Shown: one piece after another, positions 41,574-49,545 of the stretch
Layout: each line of letters begins with the position of its first letter
Numbering within the stretch: position 1 is the stretch's first letter
Source of the DNA: Anaerolineales bacterium
Lineage (GTDB): Bacteria; Chloroflexota; Anaerolineae; JAAEKA01
Assembly (NCBI GenBank): GCA_020634615.1
Contig: JACKBI010000010.1
Location: 186,001-250,000, forward strand
Length of the DNA: 64,000 nt
Direction of reading: 5' to 3'
Notes under the pieces: generated by a model
Database searches by the model: none
What the model saw: only the letters and a program-made list of their open reading frames with translations
What the model was told of the DNA's origin: nothing
Program-made: the position numbers and the translations under genes

Positions 41574-42014
41574 TTACTGCAAATTCTCGAGGTCGGCCAG
41601 GTCTTGATATCGCCCAGAGGCTCGTTTGTTCTTCTTGAGGTTTTCTAAGTCGATGAAGTTGACGTCGGTGCCATCCAGCTCAACAACGACTCGATTTGCA
41701 TAGCATTCCTCAAACTCAACGCCAGGTACCGTCGTCAGCATATCAATGCGATTAGGTGGATAACCGAGTTGGATGATCTGGTCCGCGACCATAAAGTCGT
41801 CTGGTTGCAAGCCAAGCGATCCAAAGCCGAACTGATCGAGCGCTGCCACAATCAGGGATGCGTTCCCTTGATCCAGCCAAAACCAGATATCCAGGTCCTT
41901 TGTGTAGCGCGGGTGACCATGAAGCGCTACCGCATAACCACCCACTACAAGGTAGCGCACATTGTTATCGTTTAACGATTGTATAAACTCTTTGAAGTCT
42001 GGGCTGAGTATCAT
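41574..42014 (-). CDS. Nucleotidyltransferase of a toxin-antitoxin-like pair
   Basis: 146 residues with the minimal nucleotidyltransferase motif VGGYAVALHGHPRYTKDLDI: Gly-Gly, then Asp-x-Asp, as in DUF6036/AbiEii-like proteins. IDMLTTVPGVEF and FIDLENLKKNK follow, also typical. The ATG at 42014 matches the usual N-terminus (DFKEFIQSLNDNNVRYLVVGGYA), although this makes its first 50 bases overlap the end of the upstream small gene. The family includes toxins that add nucleotides to tRNA or other targets. Activity and target are not shown here. Confidence 0.8.
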   Translation of the reverse strand: MILSPDFKEFIQSLNDNNVRYLVVGGYAVALHGHPRYTKDLDIWFWLDQGNASLIVAALDQFGFGSLGLQPDDFMVADQIIQLGYPPNRIDMLTTVPGVEFEECYANRVVVELDGTDVNFIDLENLKKNKRASGRYQDLADLENLQ

Positions 42015-42171
42015 GGCGCCAACCGTGGTATTCGCAACGAATCTCCTCCAGGGCAGCCAGTCGGGCCGCGGGAGATTGACTTTGCCAGAAAGCAAAATCG
42101 GTCGCCTGATCATGTAGTTCGACTTTGCGGTAAACCTTGGCAATGGTCCGATGTTCTTTGATTGCTTCCAT
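41965..42171 (-). CDS. Small partner of the nucleotidyltransferase, 68 aa
   Basis: A short basic/acidic protein with the pattern FAFWQSQSPAARLAALEEIR and a C-terminal RLQRVYTIVKR. I recall the same layout (YW..R.P.ERL..LE..R ... RLQRV) in genes paired with such nucleotidyltransferases. The ATG at 42171 is chosen because the promoter at 42203-42231 would start transcription near 42196, downstream of the earlier in-frame ATG. It overlaps the nucleotidyltransferase by 50 bases. Role as antitoxin is inference. Confidence 0.75.
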   Translation of the reverse strand: MEAIKEHRTIAKVYRKVELHDQATDFAFWQSQSPAARLAALEEIRCEYHGWRHDTQPRLQRVYTIVKR

Positions 42172-42202
42172 AATGCAACTCCGTTCGTCCTGGTGGTTGT
42201 TC

Positions 42203-42231
42203 ATTTTAGCTGAGAAACTGCCGTTGCGCAA
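42203..42231 (-). promoter_or_regulatory. Promoter of the toxin-antitoxin-like pair
   Basis: On the minus strand TTGCGC (42231-42226) and TAAAAT (42208-42203) are separated by 17 bases. The leader would be about 25 bases. The 324-base gap 42172-42495 holds this promoter and the divergent one at 42408; I see no further gene in it. Confidence 0.6.
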
Positions 42232-42407
42232 GGACAAAGCCTGTGCGTTTGTTCTTGCGGAGATGGCCGCCTGGCGCTGGTGAGCAATTGCGTGGTTGTC
42301 ACCGCCAAAACTGGTCACAACCGGTCTTGCTCTGCCAGCGCCGCACACCTGCTCGCGCGCCACCACTTGCATCTCACGCCAGATCAGGGTATTCTATCGC
42401 CGCCGGG

Positions 42408-42442
42408 TTCGTAACGTTTTCGGAACGGTTGGCTGCTATGAT
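42408..42442 (+). promoter_or_regulatory. Shared promoter-like motif, copy 2
   Basis: TTC-GTAACG, GAACG 12 bases after the first G, and TATGAT exactly 20 bases after GTAACG. It would start transcription near 42449, about 47 bases before the ATG of the second sensor paralogue. Confidence 0.7.
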
Positions 42443-42495
42443 CACGGATAGTTTCGTGCCGCGCGTTTGAATATCCACTGGTCTGTCGTTATTAC

Positions 42496-43749
42496 ATGAA
42501 TTCTCAGTCTACGGCGTCTCGTAATCGATCCACTCTCGCGCGTGCCGCGCTTGTTCTGGTGGTAGCGTTGAGCGTGGTTACTCTGGTCTTGTTCATTATT
42601 AACCGCAATACGCCGGTGCCGGCCTCCTGGGGGACGCCGGCAGGCACGCGCGCCAGCCTGGGCGCGCTGGTCAACATCCTGCTGTTGAGCCTTGTCATTC
42701 CGCTGGTGACCGCAACGCTAGGCGCCTTGATCGTCAGCCGGCAAGCGCGCAACCGCGTCGGCTGGCTGTTGATCGCGCTGGGTTTCTGTAATCTGATAGT
42801 TTCGCTGTGCGGTGAGTTGGCGGTGCGGATGAACCTCGCCGTGTCGCCGCCGCTGGCGGGCGGGCAACTCATCGCCTGGATATGCAACTGGGCATGGGTC
42901 GTTGTGTACGCCTTGCTGGTCCTTCTGCTGGCGATCTTCCCCAGCGGCCACTTTCTGTCGCGGCGCTGGACGTTGGCTATCGGCGTCCCCTGGCTGCTAT
43001 TCTCCGGCTGTCTGTTGATTGCGGCCGCGATCGAGCAGCCGATGAGTTCGGCATACCAGGTCGCGAATCCTTTCGTCGAGTCTCATCCGAGCGCCGTCTA
43101 CAATGCGTTGTTTGCTGTCGGCGTGCCGATGATGCCAGTGATGTTGCTGGTCGTGTTGGGCGAGGTTACGGCCCGCTATCGGCGTTCGGGCCAGGTTGAG
43201 AAACAACAGATCAAGTGGCTGCTGGTTGGTCTGGCAGCAACGGCGTTGATGGTGGCCGCGGGTTTGTTGCTGGTGTTCATACCGAGGATCGCGTTCGGCG
43301 GGTTGCTGGTCAACGCCGCGCCGATTCTGCCGGTGCTGGCGATTGGCTTTGCCATGCTGCGCTACCGGCTTTACGACGTGGATCTGGTCATTCGCCGCAC
43401 GTTGGCCTACACGTTGATCACCGCGGTGCTGCTGCTGGTTTATTTCGGCAGCGTGACTCTGCTGACCAGCGTGTTCTCGCGGATCACCGGCCAGCAGTCG
43501 GCGCTGGCCATCGTGATCTCAACCCTGCTCATTGCCGCGCTCTTCAATCCACTGCGTCGCCGCGTGCAGGACTGGATCGACCGGCGCTTCTTTCGCAGCA
43601 AATACGACGCGCAGCAAGTGCTGGCGCAGTTTGCAGTTGTTGCGCGCGACGAGACCGATCTCGACGCGCTGACGGCCGAGCTGTTGCGGGTTGTGCAGGA
43701 GACGATGCAGCCGGAGCACGTCAGCATCTGGCTGCGCCAGAGAGAGTAA
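42496..43749 (+). CDS. Kinase-less membrane sensor (paralogue 2)
   Basis: 417 residues with about eight membrane helices and no PDZ-like loop. ASLGALVNILLLSLVIPLV and NRVGWLLIALGFCNLIV are membrane blocks. The C-terminal signature is the same as paralogue 1: LRYRLYDVDLVIRRTLAYTL, FNPLRRRVQDWIDRRFF and DETDLDALTAELLRVVQETM, ending VSIWLRQRE. No kinase or receiver domain follows. There is no clear Shine-Dalgarno sequence. The next paralogue starts ten bases after its stop, so they form an operon. Confidence 0.78.
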   Translation: MNSQSTASRNRSTLARAALVLVVALSVVTLVLFIINRNTPVPASWGTPAGTRASLGALVNILLLSLVIPLVTATLGALIVSRQARNRVGWLLIALGFCNLIVSLCGELAVRMNLAVSPPLAGGQLIAWICNWAWVVVYALLVLLLAIFPSGHFLSRRWTLAIGVPWLLFSGCLLIAAAIEQPMSSAYQVANPFVESHPSAVYNALFAVGVPMMPVMLLVVLGEVTARYRRSGQVEKQQIKWLLVGLAATALMVAAGLLLVFIPRIAFGGLLVNAAPILPVLAIGFAMLRYRLYDVDLVIRRTLAYTLITAVLLLVYFGSVTLLTSVFSRITGQQSALAIVISTLLIAALFNPLRRRVQDWIDRRFFRSKYDAQQVLAQFAVVARDETDLDALTAELLRVVQETMQPEHVSIWLRQRE

Positions 43750-43759
43750 CTTGAGTGAT

Positions 43760-45016
43760 ATGACTTATTCCACCGCAAGTGACAGCCAGATCCCTCGCCC
43801 TTGGGTGTATCTCGTGCGGGCGGCATGGGTTGTGATCGCCTTGGTGCTGTTTGCTGCGATGGTGGTTGGCGTTCCGCTGCGGTATGCGGAACTGCTGGAG
43901 GTGTGCGCCTCCGGCGACTGCGTGCTCCTCGCTCTGGCGCCGGCAGAACTGGCCCTGTTGCAGAACGTGGGGCTGTCGATCCAGTTCTACGCCAGCTTCC
44001 AGGTCGCACTGGAGATCTATCTGTTCGTCATCTTCGGCGGCCTTGCCCTGCTGCTCTTCTGGCGCATTTCCAATACCTGGATCGGGATCATCGTGTCGCT
44101 GGCCTTTCTCTTCCTGGGAACCACCTTCTTCCCGGAGGAGGTGCGCACAGTGACGCGCAGTTTCCCGGCCTTGCAGCGACCGGGCGAAATCCTCACTTCT
44201 GCGTCGGTGGTGCTGTTGCTTTTGCTGATCTTTCTCTTCCCCGATGGACGCTTTGCGCCGCGCTGGGCGATCTGGCCGGCGTTGCTGGCGATAGGCGCGG
44301 TCGTGATCGACACAGTATTGCCGCTCTCGGTCAGGCAGGCGGAGTCTGCCAGCATGTTGGTGATCGTAGCTGCTCTCGTGGGCGTGACATTTGGCGTCGT
44401 CGCCCAGGTGCAACGCTATCGCAGGATATCGACGCCCACACAGCGTCAACAGACGAAGTGGATCATGTTCGGGCTGCTCTGCATGTTCGTCATGATGGTA
44501 TTTTGGACGATTTTCGTGGAGATGTTCCCGTTGCAGCCCGGCCGCCAGCGTCTTGCGCTCTATTTCAGCGGGCTGATCCAGGACATCTTCATCAGCGTGT
44601 TTCCACTGGCTGTCGCCTTTTCCATTTTGCGCTACCGGCTGTGGGACATCGACCTGATCATCCGGCGGACGCTGGTCTACGGCACGCTGACGTTGCTGCT
44701 GGCGCTGGTCTATTTTGGCAGCATTACGCTGCTAAGCAGCCTGTTCTCATCGATTACCGGCCAGCAGTCCGCGCTGGCCATCGTTGTCTCCACGCTGCTG
44801 ATCGCCGCGCTGTTCACGCCGTTGCGCCGCCGGCTGCAGGACTGGATCGACCGGCGCTTCTTTCGCAGGAAGTACAACGCCGAGCAGGTGTTGGCGCAGT
44901 TTGCTGTGACCGCACGTGACGAAACTGACCTGGACGCGCTGACGACGGAACTGGTGCGTGTCGTTCAGGAGACGATGCAGCCGGAGCATGTCAGCGTCTG
45001 GCTGCGGGACGATTGA
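43760..45016 (+). CDS. Kinase-less membrane sensor (paralogue 3)
   Basis: 418 residues, about eight helices, with an outside loop after the first helix containing two cysteines (EVCASGDCVL) that could form a disulfide. The C-terminal signature is again LRYRLWDIDLIIRRTLVYGT ... DWIDRRFF ... DETDLDALTTELVRVVQETM, ending VSVWLRDD. The ATG at 43760 is preferred over the frame's upstream start at 43691, which overlaps paralogue 2; a TTG at 43751 is possible. Cotranscribed with paralogue 2. Confidence 0.78.
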   Translation: MTYSTASDSQIPRPWVYLVRAAWVVIALVLFAAMVVGVPLRYAELLEVCASGDCVLLALAPAELALLQNVGLSIQFYASFQVALEIYLFVIFGGLALLLFWRISNTWIGIIVSLAFLFLGTTFFPEEVRTVTRSFPALQRPGEILTSASVVLLLLLIFLFPDGRFAPRWAIWPALLAIGAVVIDTVLPLSVRQAESASMLVIVAALVGVTFGVVAQVQRYRRISTPTQRQQTKWIMFGLLCMFVMMVFWTIFVEMFPLQPGRQRLALYFSGLIQDIFISVFPLAVAFSILRYRLWDIDLIIRRTLVYGTLTLLLALVYFGSITLLSSLFSSITGQQSALAIVVSTLLIAALFTPLRRRLQDWIDRRFFRRKYNAEQVLAQFAVTARDETDLDALTTELVRVVQETMQPEHVSVWLRDD

Positions 45017-45121
45017 CATCGCCTGCCAGCAGCGGGCAAAATTCGGTTCGTAACGATGGCGCAAATGCCCTCCCTTTCTCGTTGAAACAGATGTTGGTAG
45101 CCTGTCCGGCCACCGCCGCCT

Positions 45122-46177
45122 ATGAGCACGATACTCTCCGATTCACAAACAGACACCGATCACCCGTACCCTCAGAGTTGGGTCGACCGCTTGCTGCGCT
45201 GGATGCAGGGCTTGCCTGTCCCGGTTCCGGCGCTGCTGGTCGGTATTTGGATTGTCCTGATCACAATAGTGCATCTGACGGTCTGGCAGGAGGGCATTCT
45301 GGAACCGGGGACAATCGATCGTCGCGTGCTGATGATCAACACCTGGATACCGTACAGTCTGGGGTTCATCTACTACCTGGAACGAACAGCCGCCGAGGCG
45401 TTGACCGCGTTTCGTCCGGCCCTTAACATGGACGAGAAGACCTACGCCGGCCTGCGTTACCAGTTCGCGGTCATGCCCAGACGCGGGGTGCTGATCAGCA
45501 TGGTTCTGGGGGCGCTGTTGGCATATATATCGCTGCGCATGTATCCTGAGATCTCCAGCCCCTTCATGGATACGCGACTGGCAACCTTCGTCAACATGAC
45601 GCTCAGCATCTTGGGCTCGGCATTCATCTTTGTGGCCATCTTCATGACTTACAGGCAACTGCGGCTGATCCGGCAGACCTATGCTCACGCAGACCGGCTG
45701 GACCTCTTTCGCTCCGGTGAACTCTACGCGTTTTCGGGGCTGACCCTGCGCATGGGTATCGGTTGGCTGATCGTCGTGTATGCCGGTGTGCTGTTCTATC
45801 CGGCATTGGTGCGCAACATTCCCTGGGCAGTGACGACCGGTCTGGTCATGGCCGGCATTGTTGTTTCGTTTATCACGACCCTGTTCGACATTCACAAGCG
45901 CATCAAGACCGTCAAGGAAGACCAACTGTTTGAGATCGACGGGCGGCTGCAGGCCGCGTTTTCCGATCTGCACCGGCGCATCGATTCCGGGGACGTGGAG
46001 AAGCTGGCGCCGCTGCGCGAGGTGATGGACGCATTGCTGGTCGAGCGCGGCGTTGTTGCCAAGATACCGACATGGCCGTGGCAACCGGGGACGCTGGCCG
46101 GATTCCTGGCAGCCGTCCTGTTGCCGTTGATCGGCTGGGGTGCGCAACTGCTGCTGCAGAGATTGCTTGGCCTGTAG
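45122..46177 (+). CDS. Membrane protein of unknown function, 351 aa
   Basis: Not a paralogue of the sensors. About six hydrophobic segments: two N-terminal, two central (VLISMVLGALLAYISL, GSAFIFVAIFMTY), one near 215-255 and a C-terminal helix. A charged cytoplasmic stretch of roughly 60 residues (FDIHKRIKTVKEDQLFEIDG) precedes the last helix. No Shine-Dalgarno sequence is evident. A lone TTCGTAACG word lies 70 bases upstream but lacks the -10 part of the shared motif. Function unknown. Confidence 0.7.
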   Translation: MSTILSDSQTDTDHPYPQSWVDRLLRWMQGLPVPVPALLVGIWIVLITIVHLTVWQEGILEPGTIDRRVLMINTWIPYSLGFIYYLERTAAEALTAFRPALNMDEKTYAGLRYQFAVMPRRGVLISMVLGALLAYISLRMYPEISSPFMDTRLATFVNMTLSILGSAFIFVAIFMTYRQLRLIRQTYAHADRLDLFRSGELYAFSGLTLRMGIGWLIVVYAGVLFYPALVRNIPWAVTTGLVMAGIVVSFITTLFDIHKRIKTVKEDQLFEIDGRLQAAFSDLHRRIDSGDVEKLAPLREVMDALLVERGVVAKIPTWPWQPGTLAGFLAAVLLPLIGWGAQLLLQRLLGL

Positions 46178-46213
46178 GTTGGCCGTAACTACCCAGGCTA
46201 TCACGGAGCGCCA

Positions 46214-46298
46214 GACTTCGGAAGTCGCCGCAGCAAAGTCGAAGCACCTCCCACCGCGTTAGGCTCGTTGTTAAGTAGAACCGGCGACTTCCGAAGTC
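46214..46298. repeat. 85-bp dyad element 1 (GACTTCGGAAGTC arms)
   Basis: Arms GACTTCGGAAGTCGCCG (46214-46230) and its exact complement (46282-46298) flank 51 bases. Each arm contains the palindrome GACTTC-G-GAAGTC. Same arms, same total length and a loosely similar centre as the element at 47155. It lies just upstream of the methyltransferase ribosome-binding site. Confidence 0.9.
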
Positions 46299-46340
46299 CA
46301 AGGCTGTGCCGATGGGCGCTGGCACTCGCGAAGGAACACT

Positions 46341-47141
46341 ATGGAACAATTCGATGAAGTAGACATGTACTCGGGGTTGGCCGCCATGCACTGGTCGGCC
46401 TACGACGACCCCTCGTGGGATCACGACTTCTACAAGCAGGTGGTCGAGCAGGCTGGCGGGCTGGCCCTTGACGTCGCGTGCGGCGCGGGCCGGCTGCTGC
46501 GCAGCTACCTGCATGCCGGGCTGACTGTCGAAGGCGTGGACAGCTCGGCCGACATGCTGGCGGTTTGCCGGCAGAAAGCAGAGGCGGACGGCCTGTCGCC
46601 GGTGCTCTACTGCCAGCCGATGCAGGAACTGAACCTGCCGAAGCGCTACGACTGCATCTATGTTCCCTGCGGCAGTTGGACGTGCGTCGTCGGTCGTGAC
46701 AACGCGCTGCAGGCGTTGCGACGCTTCCACGAGCATCTGCGGCCGGGCGGCGTACTGGCATTCAATGTCTACTGGGGCGACTGGGGCGACTATGATTACA
46801 GCAACCCGCAGAAGGAGCGCGTCTACCCGACCGAGTGGGTCCCGCATGTTGTCAAGGAGTTCGACGGCGAGCGGCGGCTGGTGGTCGAACGGCGCATGAC
46901 CGCGGTCGATCCGGTGGATCAGCTCAGCAGCGAAGAGCGTCGCTACCGGCTGATGGACGGCGAGACGTTGCTGCAAGAGGAGATCCACGCCGGGCAGAAC
47001 CACTGGTACTTCAAGAACGAGGTCGTGTTCATGTTGCAGGTGGCCGGCTTTGTTGACATCCAGGTGACAGGTGACTACACTGGCGAGGAATTCGGTCCGC
47101 AGCATACCGGGACGATCGTTTTTGTCTGTCGCAAAGAATAG
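46341..47141 (+). CDS. Class I SAM-dependent methyltransferase
   Basis: 266 residues with the SAM-binding motif LDVACGAGRLLRSY (44-51 core), the acidic end of strand 2 (VEGVDSSADML), and YDCIYVPCGSWTCV in the position of motif IV. The middle part is a mostly beta region (RRLVVERRMTAVDPVDQ) as in DUF/ubiE-like small-molecule methyltransferases. The substrate is unknown. AAGGAA precedes the ATG. It is bounded on both sides by 85-bp dyad elements with identical arms. Confidence 0.85.
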   Translation: MEQFDEVDMYSGLAAMHWSAYDDPSWDHDFYKQVVEQAGGLALDVACGAGRLLRSYLHAGLTVEGVDSSADMLAVCRQKAEADGLSPVLYCQPMQELNLPKRYDCIYVPCGSWTCVVGRDNALQALRRFHEHLRPGGVLAFNVYWGDWGDYDYSNPQKERVYPTEWVPHVVKEFDGERRLVVERRMTAVDPVDQLSSEERRYRLMDGETLLQEEIHAGQNHWYFKNEVVFMLQVAGFVDIQVTGDYTGEEFGPQHTGTIVFVCRKE

Positions 47142-47154
47142 CCGTGTCGGGAAA

Positions 47155-47239
47155 GACTTCGGAAGTCGCCGGTTCGTGACGAAACCACCCCTAAACGCGC
47201 TGACAAGCTCCAAATGCACGTTCGGCGACTTCCGAAGTC
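47155..47239. repeat. 85-bp dyad element 2 (GACTTCGGAAGTC arms)
   Basis: Arms 47155-47171 and 47223-47239 are identical to those of element 1, again with a 51-base centre. The centre differs in sequence but keeps a CACC...CGCG core. It separates the methyltransferase from the GNAT gene. Confidence 0.9.
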
Positions 47240-47269
47240 TCGACCGGGATACATACGGAGGAGACCACA

Positions 47270-47788
47270 ATGCTCAGAGGAACCCACGTCACATTGCGTG
47301 CGATGCGCCGAGGCGATCTGCCACGGCTGAACGCGTTCAACAACGATGTGGCGGTCGAGCTGGCCGGCGGCGGCGATCCGCCGCTGCCGCAATCGCTGGA
47401 ACGCCTGGAGGCCGAGTTCGACTCGTCAACCGGCAGCGGCGGGCGCGATGGGACCAGCTTTGCCATCGAGGTGGACGGCGTCATGATCGGCCAGTGCGCG
47501 CTGTTCAATCTGCATCCCGTCGCGCACCGCATGGAACTCGGCATCACCATCGGCGACCAGAACTACTGGGGCAAGGGCTACGGCAGCGAAGCCGTGCAAC
47601 TGCTGGTCGATTACGGGTTTCGCCACCACAACCTGCACCGCATTTTTCTGGAGGTCCATGCCCGCAACGAGCGCGCCATCCGCGCCTACCAGGCGTGCGG
47701 TTTTGTCGAAGAAGGCCGCCTGCGCCAGCACGTCTGGAGCGACGGATCGTATGACGATCTGGTGATTATGGGCGTTTTGCGCGCCTGA
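47270..47788 (+). CDS. GNAT acetyltransferase, RimJ/RimL-like
   Basis: 172 residues starting with a LRAMRRGDLPRL block; LGITIGDQNYWGKGYGSEAV carries the acetyl-CoA loop (GKGYGSEA), and LHRIFLEVHARNERAIRAY and CGFVEEGRLRQH complete the RimJ/RimL pattern. The target, a protein N-terminus, aminoglycoside or metabolite, is unknown. GGAGGAG precedes the ATG. Flanked by dyad elements 2 and 3. Confidence 0.92.
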   Translation: MLRGTHVTLRAMRRGDLPRLNAFNNDVAVELAGGGDPPLPQSLERLEAEFDSSTGSGGRDGTSFAIEVDGVMIGQCALFNLHPVAHRMELGITIGDQNYWGKGYGSEAVQLLVDYGFRHHNLHRIFLEVHARNERAIRAYQACGFVEEGRLRQHVWSDGSYDDLVIMGVLRA

Positions 47789-47792
47789 GTAC

Positions 47793-47873
47793 GGACTGAC
47801 AGTCCTCGTCTCGTGACAGGCCAGGTTTGCGCGTCAAGAGCAACTCTGCCGGCAGATCAGGACTGTCAGTCCT
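47793..47873. repeat. Dyad element 3 (GGACTGACAGTCC arms)
   Basis: Left arm GGACTGACAGTCC (47793-47805) and right arm AGGACTGTCAGTCCT (47859-47873) are each palindromic and complementary to one another. The layout matches elements 1 and 2 but the arm sequence differs. The start of its centre (CTCGTGAC) resembles that of element 2 (TTCGTGAC). It lies 5 bases after the GNAT stop and 17 before the next gene. Confidence 0.85.
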
Positions 47874-47889
47874 CCAATGAGAGGCAATA

Positions 47890-49248
47890 ATGACCGAACT
47901 CACCACCCAGGAACGTTTCAAGCGCGGCGCGGCCGATGCGTGCCGCTATTTCGATTTCATGGCGCAGTTTGTGGACTTCAAACCGGAGCACGCTGAGGCT
48001 ATCCGCGCCACTCGCTTCGTCGTCGAAAAGCACATCCCCGATATCGTGGCCGACTTTTACACGCATCTGCTCAGCTTTCCGGCGACGCGCAAACACTTCC
48101 AGAAGAAGGACGGCTCCATCGACCAGGAGTATTTGCAGTTGCGCATGCAGCACCAGGCGACCTTCTGGCGGCGCACGGCCACGGCGGTTTTCGACGAGGA
48201 CTACGCCCGTTTTGTGGATTACGTCGGGCGCGCCCACACGTCTCAGGGCGCCGATCCCACCGTCTACATCCCTGAACGCTACGTCATGGGAATGGTCGGC
48301 TTTGTCCAGCAGCGCATCGGCGCCGCGCTGGACGCGGAACTGAGCGCAGTCGATCCTGAGCTGGCATTTCGCGCCATGCGCGGCTGGAACGCACTGCTGG
48401 TGGTGCTGTTGGAGCAGCTTTCGCGAGTCTATGGCGAAGGACGTGAGGCCGAGACCTACCAGCAGCCGCAGGAGATCGACGAGAGGCCGATCCACCAGCT
48501 TGCCGTGGAAACCTACGAACGCAGCCTGGGAATGGCGCGCTCGATCGACTACCGCGAGGTAATTGCCGGCAGTCTGGCCGAGTTCATCGCCGAGGGGTGC
48601 AAGATTATCAAGGCCGAGGGGCTTTCCATCGGCGTCTTCTTCGTCGATGGAAAGTGGCATGCGCTGCAGAACAGTTGCCTGCACCGCGGCGGGCCGGTCT
48701 GCGAAGGCCCGTTGGAGAACGGTGTGCTGACCTGTCCCTGGCACGGCTACCAGTACCGGATCGATACCGGCGAGTTGCTGCTGGATCCGGACGCCAGGCT
48801 GCCGCGCTATCCGGTCGAGGTACGCGGCGACCAGGTTGTCGTGCAAATTCCGGTGCTGATCCGCGACCATGTGGACATCTCGATGGCCGAGCTGTTCGCC
48901 AAGGCGGTGGCTGCGCCTGTTGCCGTCGAACCGGCCGCGCCGCGTCAACTGGCAGCCAATGAATTCCGTGTCGTCGATCTGCGGCCGGGCCACGCAGTGC
49001 AGCTTTACGTTGACGACGCCGCGGTTGCGGTCTACAACGTGGATGGCACATTCTACGCGACGCAGGATGAGTGCACCCACGCCGACGGCCCTCTGAGCGA
49101 AGGCGACCTGGAGGGCGCGACGATTGTCTGTCCCTGGCACGCATCCTGCTTTGATGTGACAACCGGCGCGGTGCTCAAAGGCCCGGCGCGCCAACCGCTG
49201 CAGACGTATCGCGTAGTGATTGACGGTGATGTGGGACGGGTGGAGTAG
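47890..49248 (+). CDS. Protoglobin fused to two Rieske [2Fe-2S] domains, 452 aa
   Basis: Residues 1-190 match the protoglobin/globin-coupled-sensor fold: FYTHLLSFPATRKHF and VDYVGRAHTSQGADPTVYIPE, with His116 at the proximal heme position. A helical linker follows (190-240). Rieske domain 1 has C263-x-H265 and C282-x2-H285; Rieske domain 2 has C395-x-H397 and C414-x2-H417. Both cluster motifs are intact. There is no signal peptide, so it is cytoplasmic. A heme plus two high-potential clusters suggests electron delivery to bound O2 or NO, or redox sensing; both are inference. The next gene, an FAD-dependent reductase-fold protein, is a possible electron donor. Confidence 0.9.
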   Translation: MTELTTQERFKRGAADACRYFDFMAQFVDFKPEHAEAIRATRFVVEKHIPDIVADFYTHLLSFPATRKHFQKKDGSIDQEYLQLRMQHQATFWRRTATAVFDEDYARFVDYVGRAHTSQGADPTVYIPERYVMGMVGFVQQRIGAALDAELSAVDPELAFRAMRGWNALLVVLLEQLSRVYGEGREAETYQQPQEIDERPIHQLAVETYERSLGMARSIDYREVIAGSLAEFIAEGCKIIKAEGLSIGVFFVDGKWHALQNSCLHRGGPVCEGPLENGVLTCPWHGYQYRIDTGELLLDPDARLPRYPVEVRGDQVVVQIPVLIRDHVDISMAELFAKAVAAPVAVEPAAPRQLAANEFRVVDLRPGHAVQLYVDDAAVAVYNVDGTFYATQDECTHADGPLSEGDLEGATIVCPWHASCFDVTTGAVLKGPARQPLQTYRVVIDGDVGRVE

Positions 49249-49323
49249 GAGCAAAGAAAGGAAACGAGGGAAAGCAGGGAAATGAGGCATTGGTCAAAGG
49301 TTGACCGCTTAAGCGGAGCGTAA

Positions 49324-49418
49324 GAAACCGGGTTTTTGCTCTCAAAAGCATGGGGCATAGACAGAACATGGCTTGTGAGGGCGCTGCATTCGTGATCGCA
49401 AGTGAAAAACCCGGTTTC
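49324..49418. repeat. Dyad element 4 (GAAACCGGGTTTTT arms)
   Basis: GAAACCGGGTTTTT (49324-49337) and its exact complement (49405-49418) flank 67 bases. The arm core AAACCGGGTTT is palindromic. It lies in the 297-base gap between the globin-Rieske gene and the flavoprotein gene. Confidence 0.85.
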
Positions 49419-49454
49419 AAAGCCGCTGGTTGAGTAGTTGTCTTGACACAGAGC

Positions 49455-49543
49455 ACCAACCTACCAACGTCCCAATCTACCAATCTACCAATCTACCACC
49501 CCCCAATCTACCAACGTCCCAATCTACCAACTCCCTAATCTAC
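49455..49543. repeat. CCAATCTAC word repeats before the flavoprotein gene
   Basis: About seven copies of CCAATCTACCAA-like words run in one orientation right up to the ATG at 49546, and the first codons (AACCACCTACCTAC) continue the pattern. The same words make up the inverted pair before glmS. No Shine-Dalgarno sequence is visible in the array. Confidence 0.8.
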
Positions 49544-49545
49544 GA

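Noticed and set aside
46214..47873. Integron attC sites
   Set aside because: The dyads have the right size but no GTTRRRY/RYYYAAC core sites at their ends, and there is no integrase gene in the window.
47866..49290. 474-codon minus-strand frame opposite the globin-Rieske gene
   Set aside because: It is a mirror frame of a gene with two intact Rieske motifs; it has no start signal and no recognisable domain.
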